In this document: piece by piece, positions 1 to 5,317 of the stretch
Layout: each line of letters opens with the position of its first letter
How positions within the stretch are numbered: the first letter of the stretch is position 1
Assembly (NCBI GenBank): GCA_030606165.1
Contig: JAUWGZ010000054.1
Location: 1 to 8,513 of the forward strand
Direction of reading: 5' to 3'
Origin: Dehalococcoidia bacterium
GTDB taxonomy: Bacteria; Chloroflexota; Dehalococcoidia; GIF9; AB-539-J10
Length of the DNA: 8,513 bases
Made by a program: the position numbers and the translations under genes
Notes under the pieces: model-generated
Databases searched by the model: none
Seen by the model: the letters and a program-made list of their open reading frames with translations, nothing else
Told to the model about the DNA's origin: nothing

Positions 1-693
1 GGCTAAGACATCTTCCGCTGGAGCAGTGCAGGGGACAGCACTTGCCTGACAGCCGAGTTGACTCAAGATACGCAGTATGTTGTATTTCAAGCCGTAGTCG
101 ATAACCAGGATTTTAAGAGATCGCTTCGCCGCTGACGCTCCTCGTAATGACAAAGAAAGCAGGGTCGCAGTGGCAGGCGTATTGGATTGCCACTCATATG
201 CCTTCTCGGTGCTAACTTGGTGAACGAAATCAGTGAAGTCATATTTCGGCAAGCTCTTCAGTTCCTTCGATGCCTCTTCAATGCTCATCTCTGAACTGAG
301 AATACCCGTCATCACCCCGGCTGACCTCAGGCGGCGAGTTAAGGCACGGGTATCTATGCTGCTGATGCCAGGGATGCCATAAGCCAGCAGAAATTCGTGC
401 AAAGTCCGGCTGCTTTGCCAGTGACTGGGCTGGGAACAATATTCTCGAACAGCAAAGCCCCTCACCTGAATTTTCCTGGATTCAAAGTCGGATTCGTTGA
501 TGCCATAGTTGCCAATTAAGGGATAGGTAGGGACAAGGATTTGACCAGCGTAGGAGGGGTCCGTGAGCATCTCCTGATAGCCGGTCATGCTGGTGCTGAA
601 GACTACTTCACCATAGGCAGTGGTCTCGGCGCCAAAGGAGTGGCCTTCATAAACCGACCCATCCTCGAGGACTAAAATCGCTTTCTTAGCCAT
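1..693 (-). CDS. carA: Carbamoyl-phosphate synthase small subunit, 5' part (runs off the window)
   Basis: This is the first 231 codons of the glutaminase subunit that supplies ammonia from glutamine to CarB for carbamoyl phosphate, the first step of pyrimidine and arginine synthesis. Translation from the ATG at 693 begins MAKKAILVLEDGSVYEGHSF and continues with motifs typical of the CarA N-terminal domain, such as FSTSMTGYQEMLTDPSYAGQ and YGIPGISSIDTRALTRRLR. The start of the class I amidotransferase domain (ILVIDYGLKYNILRIL) follows at about residues 196-211. The catalytic Cys and His lie beyond base 1. The frame is open to the edge. The gene overlaps the end of pyrC by 8 nt and has no convincing Shine-Dalgarno sequence close to its ATG, so translational coupling is likely. 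Residues about 180-193, between the two domains, are encoded by an inserted palindromic repeat. The identification is very sure. Confidence 0.95.
   Translation of the reverse strand, partial: MAKKAILVLEDGSVYEGHSFGAETTAYGEVVFSTSMTGYQEMLTDPSYAGQILVPTYPLIGNYGINESDFESRKIQVRGFAVREYCSQPSHWQSSRTLHEFLLAYGIPGISSIDTRALTRRLRSAGVMTGILSSEMSIEEASKELKSLPKYDFTDFVHQVSTEKAYEWQSNTPATATLLSLSLRGASAAKRSLKILVIDYGLKYNILRILSQLGCQASAVPCTAPAEDVLA
117..155 (-). repeat. Short interspersed palindromic repeat, copy B, inside carA
   Basis: On the plus strand this begins GAGATCGCTTCGCC and ends CTCCTCGTAATGACAAAG. It aligns with copy A at 694-730 with only a few mismatches and one extra base. It lies wholly inside carA and is read through in frame, encoding roughly LSLRGASAAKRSLK in the linker between the N-terminal and amidotransferase domains. 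The terminal arms are somewhat decayed compared with copy A. It resembles the widespread repeat with core TCATTGCGAGGAGCGAAG found in many bacterial genomes; that recognition is from memory. Confidence 0.8.
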
Positions 694-2068
694 GAGATTG
701 CTTCGTCACTTCGCTCCTCGCAATGACAAGGGAATCATCGGTGTAGACTAGCTTTCCGCGTGATATGGTTGCCATCACCTTGCCCTTAAACTTATAGCCA
801 TCGTAAGGAGTATTTTTACCCTTAGAGGCAAAATTGCGGCTATACACTATCCATTCCCGGTCAGGGTCAAGTATGGTGATATTAGCCGGAGCGCCTGCCT
901 TTAAGGTGCCTAGTTCACCATTTCTACCGATGACTTTTGCTGGCTCACAAGTTAGCTTAGAAATCAGCTGAGCAAGGCTTATTTCTCCTTGGTGCACCAA
1001 TCCCATGAGGCAGCCCAAAGCAGTCTCAAAGCCACTTATGCCAAAAGCAGCCAGCTCTAGCCCGCAATTTTTGTCTGCCAGGGTATGTGGTGCATGGTCA
1101 GTGGCGATAGCATCAATTACCCCATCTTTGAGTCCCTTAATTAAGGCTTGGACATCCTCTTCGGTGCGCAGGGGCGGGTTCACCTTGGCATTGGTATCAA
1201 AGGGTTCGTTTGGGGACTCGCCCGCAATTCTCTCTTCGGTTAACGTCAGGTGGTGGGGTGTGACTTCAGCAGTTACCGAAATCCCTTCTTCCTTGGCACG
1301 GCGAATAAGCTCCACGGAGTCTTTGGTGCTCGCATGGGCAATGTGAAGCCTGGCCCTGGTCTGCTTTGCCAGAATCAGGTCACGGGTTACCATAGCCTCT
1401 TCGGCGGCTGCGGGAATTCCCTTTATTCCCAGCTTAGCAGACATCTGACCTTCGTTTATGATTCCATTGTCACTCAGCGTCTTATCCTCACAATGGTCAA
1501 TGATTGGCAGGCCCAGGTCTCGGCTATACTCCATGGCACGACGCATAAGCTGTGAGCTTGCCACAGGGTTGCCATCATCGCTGAAAGCAAGCACCCCGGC
1601 TTCAGCCAGTTCGCCCATATCGGTTAATTCCTCGCCTTTTCTAGCTTTAGTGATACAGCCTATGGGAAGAACGGCAACCAGGCTATCCTTGCTTGCTTTT
1701 TGCTTCACCCAATCTATAGCAGCCGGAGTATCTAAAGGAGGCTCCGTGTTTGCCATACAACAAACGGTGGCAAAACCACCTATGGCGGCTGCTTTTGTCC
1801 CTGTGGCGATTGTTTCCTTGTCCTCAAAACCTGGCTCTCTGAGATGGCAATGAAGGTCTATAAAGCCGGGGCAGACGACCAGTCCCGAGGCATCTAGATT
1901 CTTCGCTTTGCTCAGAATGACAGAAAGTGAAGGGATGGGAGTAACAGCACCTCCTGCCTGCAAAATCTTGCCCTCAGCAATAAGCAAGTCACCAATCTGG
2001 TCTATGCCCTGGCTGGGGTCAATTATATGGCCGCCACGGATAAGCAGAAAGATAGCTTCCTTATTCAT
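686..2068 (-). CDS. pyrC: Dihydroorotase, class I
   Basis: This zinc amidohydrolase cyclises carbamoyl-aspartate to dihydroorotate, the third step of pyrimidine synthesis, in the cytosol. The 460-residue chain shows the family landmarks in order: the HxH metal motif in DLHCHLREPG (His73, His75), DDGNPV (Asp164-Asp165), DHCED (His192), HIAHAS (His245) and ATDHAPH (Asp324), with NPPLR in between. All expected metal ligands are therefore present. It is longer than a usual class I enzyme of about 425-430 residues. The excess is explained by two repeat-derived segments: residues about 49-58 (SVILSKAKNL), just before the DASGLVVCPGFID strand, and residues 447-460, the whole C-terminal tail. The ATG overlaps the pyrB stop codon as ATGA, implying translational coupling. 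The stop codon lies inside the carA start region. Confidence 0.96.
   Translation of the reverse strand: MNKEAIFLLIRGGHIIDPSQGIDQIGDLLIAEGKILQAGGAVTPIPSLSVILSKAKNLDASGLVVCPGFIDLHCHLREPGFEDKETIATGTKAAAIGGFATVCCMANTEPPLDTPAAIDWVKQKASKDSLVAVLPIGCITKARKGEELTDMGELAEAGVLAFSDDGNPVASSQLMRRAMEYSRDLGLPIIDHCEDKTLSDNGIINEGQMSAKLGIKGIPAAAEEAMVTRDLILAKQTRARLHIAHASTKDSVELIRRAKEEGISVTAEVTPHHLTLTEERIAGESPNEPFDTNAKVNPPLRTEEDVQALIKGLKDGVIDAIATDHAPHTLADKNCGLELAAFGISGFETALGCLMGLVHQGEISLAQLISKLTCEPAKVIGRNGELGTLKAGAPANITILDPDREWIVYSRNFASKGKNTPYDGYKFKGKVMATISRGKLVYTDDSLVIARSEVTKQSHG
694..730 (-). repeat. Short interspersed palindromic repeat, copy A, at the pyrC/carA junction
   Basis: On the plus strand this begins GAGATTGCTTCGTC and ends CTCCTCGCAATGACAAG, with inverted ends ATTGC (697-701) and GCAAT (720-724). 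It matches copy B inside carA. It directly abuts the carA ATG (691-693) and encodes the last 14 residues of PyrC (LVIARSEVTKQSHG). It has therefore replaced the native pyrC terminus and whatever sequence originally lay before carA. The encoded string IARSE-TKQS is a familiar by-product of this repeat family in many genomes (recognised from memory). Confidence 0.85.
1896..1923 (-). repeat. Short interspersed palindromic repeat, copy C, inside pyrC (second family)
   Basis: The plus-strand sequence runs from AGATTCTTCG to CTCAGAATGACAG, with inverted ends ATTCT (1898-1902) and AGAAT (1914-1918). It belongs to a related but distinct repeat type with the core TCATTCTGAGC-AAGCGAAGAATCT, common in metagenomic and Chloroflexota-like genomes (recognised from memory). 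It is read in frame within pyrC as SVILSKAKNL, in the N-terminal beta-sandwich region, immediately before the conserved DASG-LVV-PGFID segment. Confidence 0.75.
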
Positions 2069-3468
2069 TGTCTGGCATAGCTGCTGGCCTTGAACCCCTG
2101 AGACTGGGCTCCTTTCTCCGAATCAAAAATAATCAGATTTTCTGGGTTAATCTTCCGAACCAAGTGGCTATCAGCGCTGTGATACTTCTTGCTCTCCAAC
2201 TTCCCTTGATGCCACTCTGAACTGGCGACATATCGAGGATGAAGTTCATGGTCGCAATAGACACACCGCAACGTTAAAGGCTCGCGACTTACTATTTTGA
2301 ACTCAGGCTTTATATACCTTACTTCTGTTTCCTGGTTTGAGACACACTTTATATTAGGGCACTTAACCCCGGAATCTCGTTTATAAACGGGATAATCTAT
2401 CTTCCGGACAAAGGAATCTTCTTCTTCAGGAATTGTTACTTCCTTGGCGCCCAATAAAAGGGCCAGGAGCGCCATTCTGACGGGCATCCCGTAAGCTGCC
2501 TGCTTGAAATACATGCTCCTGGGGTCGGCATCTACCTCATGGGTCAACTCATCGACACGCGGTAGCGGATGCATAACGAGTGTTTTCTTAAATTCCTTTC
2601 CTTTGAGAAGTTTTTTATCTACCACCGGGTAGCCTTTTTTCAGTTCGTGCTCTTCCACCGAGGGCACTTGCCTTTCCTTTTGAAGCCTGGTGACATAAAG
2701 GGCGTCAACCCCCGCCTTCAGTTCCACCCGGGTACTTATGTCAGGCAGCATGGCAAGTTGATGTGGGCTAACTGGAGTCATATATATGGCATCGATAGGG
2801 AAGAGCCCCCTTCCAAGTTCTTGGTTCAGATTCCCGCATCTTTTCAGTTCACCTTTATATTCTGTGCTTACTCTCCGTAGGACATGCTCCGGCATCTCAA
2901 GCCCTGGGCCGGGGCAGAAAAGGATAGTGGCACCAAACCTGGCTAAGGCATAGATCAGGGAATGAACTGTTCGCCCGTGTTTCAAGTCTCCCCACAGAGC
3001 AATTCTGAGTCCCTTAACGGTCTGCCGTTCTTTTCTAATGGTGTAGAGGTCGCACAAGGTTTGGGTGGGATGTTCATGGCCCCCGTCACCAGCATTTATC
3101 ACGGGGACGCCGGCGTAGTCGGCAACCACCCTGGCTGCTCCTTCCCAGGGATGCCTGATAACAATTATATCGGCATAGCTCCCGAGCACTTTCGCCATAT
3201 CAGCAATGCTTTCGCCTTTGGCCAGGGAGCTTGCTCCTATGTCCACTGCACTTATGACGCGCCCCCCAAGCCTGAGCATCCCAGCTTCAAAAGACAGCCT
3301 CGTTCTGGTGCTTGGCTCAAAAAACAAGCTGGCCATGATCTTCCCCTGGCATAGTCCGGACTGCTCATTGAGGGAGTTCGCCATCTCGTCCGCCAGAGAA
3401 AACAGCGCTTTGATTTCCCCGTTGGATAAATCGTCTATGGTCACCAGATTTCTATTTGCTAGATTCAT
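2065..3468 (-). CDS. pyrB: Aspartate carbamoyltransferase: PyrB catalytic chain fused to a PyrI-type zinc domain
   Basis: This enzyme condenses carbamoyl phosphate with aspartate, the committed step of pyrimidine synthesis. Numbered from the ATG at 3468 (467 residues), the catalytic chain shows FFEPSTRTR (Ser53-Arg57), SSLAKGES (Lys84), HPTQ (133-136), TRLQKER and HPLPRVDE (300-307), and ends near residue 340. A region with four cysteines follows, CPNIKC (370, 375) and CVYC (402, 405). It matches the zinc domain of E. coli PyrI (CPNSNC...CKYC). Only about 30 residues separate the catalytic part from the first Cys, so the roughly 100-residue nucleotide-binding half of PyrI is absent. About 33 extra residues lie before the TRLQKER motif, and about 60 unassigned residues follow the last Cys. 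The ATG at 3468 has GGGGGAG 5 nt upstream. A TTG at 3486 is also in frame and overlaps the pyrR stop, but is less likely. Confidence 0.93.
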   Translation of the reverse strand: MNLANRNLVTIDDLSNGEIKALFSLADEMANSLNEQSGLCQGKIMASLFFEPSTRTRLSFEAGMLRLGGRVISAVDIGASSLAKGESIADMAKVLGSYADIIVIRHPWEGAARVVADYAGVPVINAGDGGHEHPTQTLCDLYTIRKERQTVKGLRIALWGDLKHGRTVHSLIYALARFGATILFCPGPGLEMPEHVLRRVSTEYKGELKRCGNLNQELGRGLFPIDAIYMTPVSPHQLAMLPDISTRVELKAGVDALYVTRLQKERQVPSVEEHELKKGYPVVDKKLLKGKEFKKTLVMHPLPRVDELTHEVDADPRSMYFKQAAYGMPVRMALLALLLGAKEVTIPEEEDSFVRKIDYPVYKRDSGVKCPNIKCVSNQETEVRYIKPEFKIVSREPLTLRCVYCDHELHPRYVASSEWHQGKLESKKYHSADSHLVRKINPENLIIFDSEKGAQSQGFKASSYARQ

Positions 3469-3482
3469 GACGTCTCCCCCAT

Positions 3483-4046
3483 TCAATTTCCTCTAATTAG
3501 CTGCCCGTTGGCCAGACTCCCGATTACCACCTCATCTACACCATCAATCTCCTCGAGTTGAACCTGTATCTCCTCATCTGTAGAGCTTGGTATATTTTTA
3601 CCGACATAATCGGCCCGGATGGGAAGCTCTCGATGGCCACGGTCGATAAGTACAGCTAATTGAATAGAGCTCGGACGTCCCATGTCCATCAGGGCATCCA
3701 TAGCGGCACGAATGCTCCGTCCAGTATAGAGAACATCATCAACCAGGATTACGCGCCTATCGGTGATACTGGTGGGGATATCAGTGTGGCTCTGGTTCGC
3801 TGACTTTAATTCCGAAGGTGAAATGTCATCGCGATAAAGGCCAATATCCAGAGTACCCACGGGGATCGGGGTTCCTTCGAAGCCTTTGATTATTTCAGCG
3901 ATGCGCTTGGCTAAAGGCACTCCTCGAGTTCGCATGCCTACGAGCACAACATCTTCCGCACCCTTATTCTTTTCTACAATCTCGTGAGCAATGCGAGCTA
4001 ACGCCCGCCCTACCTCCCTTGAGGTCAGGAGAACCTTTTCAGGCAT
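3483..4046 (-). CDS. pyrR: PyrR: pyr operon attenuation regulator / uracil phosphoribosyltransferase
   Basis: PyrR binds a loop in pyr mRNA when UMP is high and favours transcription termination. Most family members also have uracil phosphoribosyltransferase activity. The 187-residue chain, numbered from MPEKVLLTSREVGRALARIA, carries the PRPP-binding signature VILVDDVLYTGRS (about 99-111). It also has GMRTRGVPLAKRI near the N-terminus and the family-typical LIDRGHRELPIRADYVGKNI. The length fits the usual 175-190. The ATG at 4046 is chosen because AGGAGG ends 7 nt upstream; an in-frame start at 4085 would lie inside the terminator stem. It is the first gene of the operon, directly behind a leader that contains a recognisable PyrR-binding loop, so it probably regulates itself. 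Confidence 0.96.
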   Translation of the reverse strand: MPEKVLLTSREVGRALARIAHEIVEKNKGAEDVVLVGMRTRGVPLAKRIAEIIKGFEGTPIPVGTLDIGLYRDDISPSELKSANQSHTDIPTSITDRRVILVDDVLYTGRSIRAAMDALMDMGRPSSIQLAVLIDRGHRELPIRADYVGKNIPSSTDEEIQVQLEEIDGVDEVVIGSLANGQLIRGN

Positions 4047-4116
4047 TAAAAAACCTCCTGCCTTCAAACTGGCAAGAGGTCTCAATTGGTGCTTCTATTG
4101 TGGTGTGCTTAAGCAT
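4039..4116 (-). CDS. Possible 25-codon leader peptide across the pyr attenuator
   Basis: An ATG at 4116 opens a 25-residue frame beginning MLKHTTIEAPIETS and ending in a TGA that overlaps the pyrR start by 8 nt in a different frame. AAGGGG lies about 5 nt before the ATG, at the 3' edge of the PyrR-binding loop. A ribosome on this frame would cross both arms of the terminator hairpin. The peptide has no recognised homologue or obvious regulatory codon run, so it may be chance. Confidence 0.25.
   Translation of the reverse strand: MLKHTTIEAPIETSCQFEGRRFFNA
4048..4079 (-). terminator. pyr attenuator: intrinsic terminator that includes the pyrR Shine-Dalgarno
   Basis: On the minus strand, CCTCTTGCC (4079-4071) pairs with GGCAGGAGG (4062-4054) in a 9-bp stem with one G-U pair and an 8-nt loop, followed by six Ts (4053-4048) and then the pyrR ATG after one more base. 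The AGGAGG used by pyrR is the 3' arm of the stem. Folding could therefore both stop transcription and hide the ribosome-binding site. Confidence 0.85.
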
Positions 4117-4131
4117 ATTTCCCCTTACCAG
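4069..4131 (-). promoter_or_regulatory. pyr antiterminator helix
   Basis: CTGGTAAGGGG (4131-4121) is complementary over 11 bp, with two G-U pairs, to CCTCTTGCCAG (4079-4069). The second strand contains the whole 5' arm of the terminator, and the first strand contains the 3' side of the PyrR-binding loop. The three structures thus exclude each other in the order known from Bacillus pyr attenuators: PyrR bound keeps the antiterminator from forming, and PyrR free lets it form. The pairing is read directly; the mechanism is inferred from the family. Confidence 0.75.
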
Positions 4132-4153
4132 CCTCACGGGACTGATTTAAAGG
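4123..4153 (-). promoter_or_regulatory. PyrR-binding loop (anti-antiterminator)
   Basis: The minus-strand segment AGTCCCGTGAGGCTGGTAAG and the following G fit the known PyrR-binding consensus (A-R-UCC-N-G-N-GAGG-Y-U then AAGG). It folds with a lower stem CCTT/AAGG, an internal loop, an upper stem CAG-CC/GG-CTG with one bulged T, and a 5-nt terminal loop. It lies about 10-35 nt after the predicted transcription start and just upstream of pyrR. Confidence 0.88.
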
Positions 4154-4164
4154 TCCACCTAACC

Positions 4165-4193
4165 ATTATGCCACAATTGTAAAAATAATGCAA
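4165..4193 (-). promoter_or_regulatory. pyr operon promoter, sigma-70 type
   Basis: On the minus strand, TTGCAT (4193-4188) and CATAAT (4170-4165) are separated by 17 nt. The predicted start near 4160-4158 puts the PyrR-binding loop at the beginning of the leader RNA. The match is moderate but the position fits the attenuator very well. Confidence 0.65.
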
Positions 4194-4224
4194 ACCAGCT
4201 CTCAGTGCGGTACTCTTCGGTTGA

Positions 4225-4263
4225 AGTGGATATTAAATTTGGGACAATCTGCAGTGTCCACTT
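4225..4263. repeat. Inverted repeat at the islet/pyr boundary
   Basis: AAGTGGA (4225-4231) and TCCACTT (4257-4263) form a perfect 7-bp inverted repeat, with a second pair GGACA (4242-4246)/TGTCC (4255-4259) partly nested inside. It spans the 3' end of the broken NYN gene and the upstream flank of the pyr promoter. It could be a remnant of a mobile-element end or chance pairing; no transposase is nearby. Confidence 0.35.
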
Positions 4264-5138
4264 AAATCACAGCTGGGGGGGGACGGCTGATTTCCTTGGA
4301 GAGTAGATATTCTAGCATTGATGGCTTGTACAATAGGAGGTGGAATTTGCCGATGGTCTAGAAAATTGGAGAGGAGTTGTATCTCGTCAAAGTAGGCGAA
4401 ACAATCAACATTTCCTTTCAAATAAGGTGAAAGATACTTAATAGCTGGAGGTACTCCTTTAGCTACTGAAAACTGATACACATATTTTAGGTTGTCCTTT
4501 AGATATTTTACAGCGGGCAGAAAATCAGCATCTCCACTAACAAGGATAGCGACATCGTAGTTCTGCATTTTTGCGACCATATCCATTGCAATACCAACAT
4601 CGACACCTTTTTCTCCTTGCTGATAGCCAAGGTAATTGACTAAGTTACCTTTTTAATCAAAATCTATTCTGTATACACTATAAGGTCGAATTATACATTG
4701 CCCCACGTATTTAAATTCCAAAAAATCAGTACTTCCTTGTATCTTCGGGAAAACTTCCTCACGCAATTTCTCAAAGTATTTACGTTCATGGTCGTACCAC
4801 CTCTTTGCGAGTTGGTTCACTTGGCTAATAGTTAACTTAGACTTAGCAACTGATGCATACCGCCCAACAATCTTTTGTGCCGCATTTGAATTCTCTACTC
4901 AAGGGCTTATATTTGCAGAATAGTACCAATAAACACGAATTAATCGATGACTCCAACCAGTTACTCTATTGAATTCCGTTAGAATGCCATCAAAGAAATC
5001 CTTCCAAAAGAAGTGTTTTTCTTCAAGCTTATATACTGGATTCGTAGGGTGAGGAGGAGTAGATTGAAAACTAGAGGCACGTAAATTATTACGGAAATTC
5101 TCGCCATCGACAAAGATTACCGTTTTAAGTGTATCCAT
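4233..5138 (-). pseudogene. NYN-domain (PIN-like) RNase gene broken by two in-frame stops
   Basis: A single frame of 302 codons runs from the ATG at 5138 to the TAA at 4233, interrupted by TGA at codon 80 (4901-4899) and TAA at codon 162 (4655-4653). There is no frameshift. It starts MDTLKTVIFVDGENFRNNL, the N-terminal NYN motif with Asp11 and Asn14. After the second stop it carries KGVDVGIAMDMVAKMQNYDV and then LVSGDADFLPAVKYLK, holding the C-terminal acidic residues (Asp180, Asp203, Asp205). These match the NYN/LabA-like (DUF88) family of putative metal-dependent RNases. Both halves of the active site are kept, so the loss looks recent; a sequencing error or readthrough is also possible. 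Downstream of the second stop, an ATG at 4586 could start a 117-residue fragment, which would lack the N-terminal Asp. There is no clear Shine-Dalgarno before 5138. A run of eight Gs (plus strand, 4275-4282) lies near its 3' end. It is AT-richer than the flanking operons. Confidence 0.82.
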
Positions 5139-5146
5139 TATAAACA

Positions 5147-5211
5147 GAGGCTCACATTAGTGAGCCTCATCCCCCATAATGGGATAAATCAATAACGGCT
5201 AAATATTAGCC
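5147..5211. repeat. Cluster of three hairpins between the NYN and Beta genes
   Basis: Three inverted repeats follow each other: GAGGCTCAC-ATTA-GTGAGCCTC (5147-5168, perfect 9-bp stem with 4-nt loop), ATCCC/GGGAT (about 5169-5185, 5 bp), and GGCTAA-ATA-TTAGCC (5197-5211, 6 bp with 3-nt loop). The first ends 8 nt before the NYN start codon, so it would lie in that gene's 5' untranslated RNA. None is followed by a clear run of Ts on either strand. They could be operators, RNA control elements or an element remnant. Confidence 0.6.
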
Positions 5212-5263
5212 TCTATAAGGATAAGGCATATCTACTTATTTGTCAAGCGCCACTTCGATTAGG

Positions 5264-5292
5264 TTCTCTTGGGTCGAAGTTAGTGGTATAAT
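5264..5292 (+). promoter_or_regulatory. Promoter of the Beta-family gene (extended -10)
   Basis: TGGTATAAT at 5284-5292 is a perfect TATAAT hexamer with an upstream TG, the extended -10 form. The -35 position 17 nt upstream (TTCTCT, 5264-5269) is weak, as is common for extended -10 promoters. An AGGAGG Shine-Dalgarno follows at 5300-5305. Confidence 0.6.
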
Positions 5293-5317
5293 ATCATATA
5301 GGAGGTATTTTTGTAAA

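Noticed and set aside
117..1923. The repeated palindromes as a CRISPR array
   Set aside because: Copies are few, imperfect, irregularly spaced over about 1.8 kb and lie inside coding sequence.
3466..3486. TTG start at 3486 for pyrB, overlapping the pyrR stop as TTGA
   Set aside because: The in-frame ATG at 3468 has a strong GGGGGAG 5 nt upstream, and its product begins like other PyrB proteins; the extra six residues are not needed.
1005..3496. Several open frames of 60-130 codons on the plus strand opposite pyrC and pyrB
   Set aside because: They lie wholly antisense to conserved enzymes, resemble no known family and lack ribosome-binding sites.
4044..4085. Longer pyrR start at 4085
   Set aside because: It would put the coding sequence through the terminator hairpin and ignore AGGAGG 7 nt before the ATG at 4046.
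4653..4901. TGA/TAA recoding (selenocysteine or altered genetic code) in the NYN gene
   Set aside because: Two different stop codons are involved, TGA is a normal stop in neighbouring genes, and no selenocysteine insertion structure was recognised.
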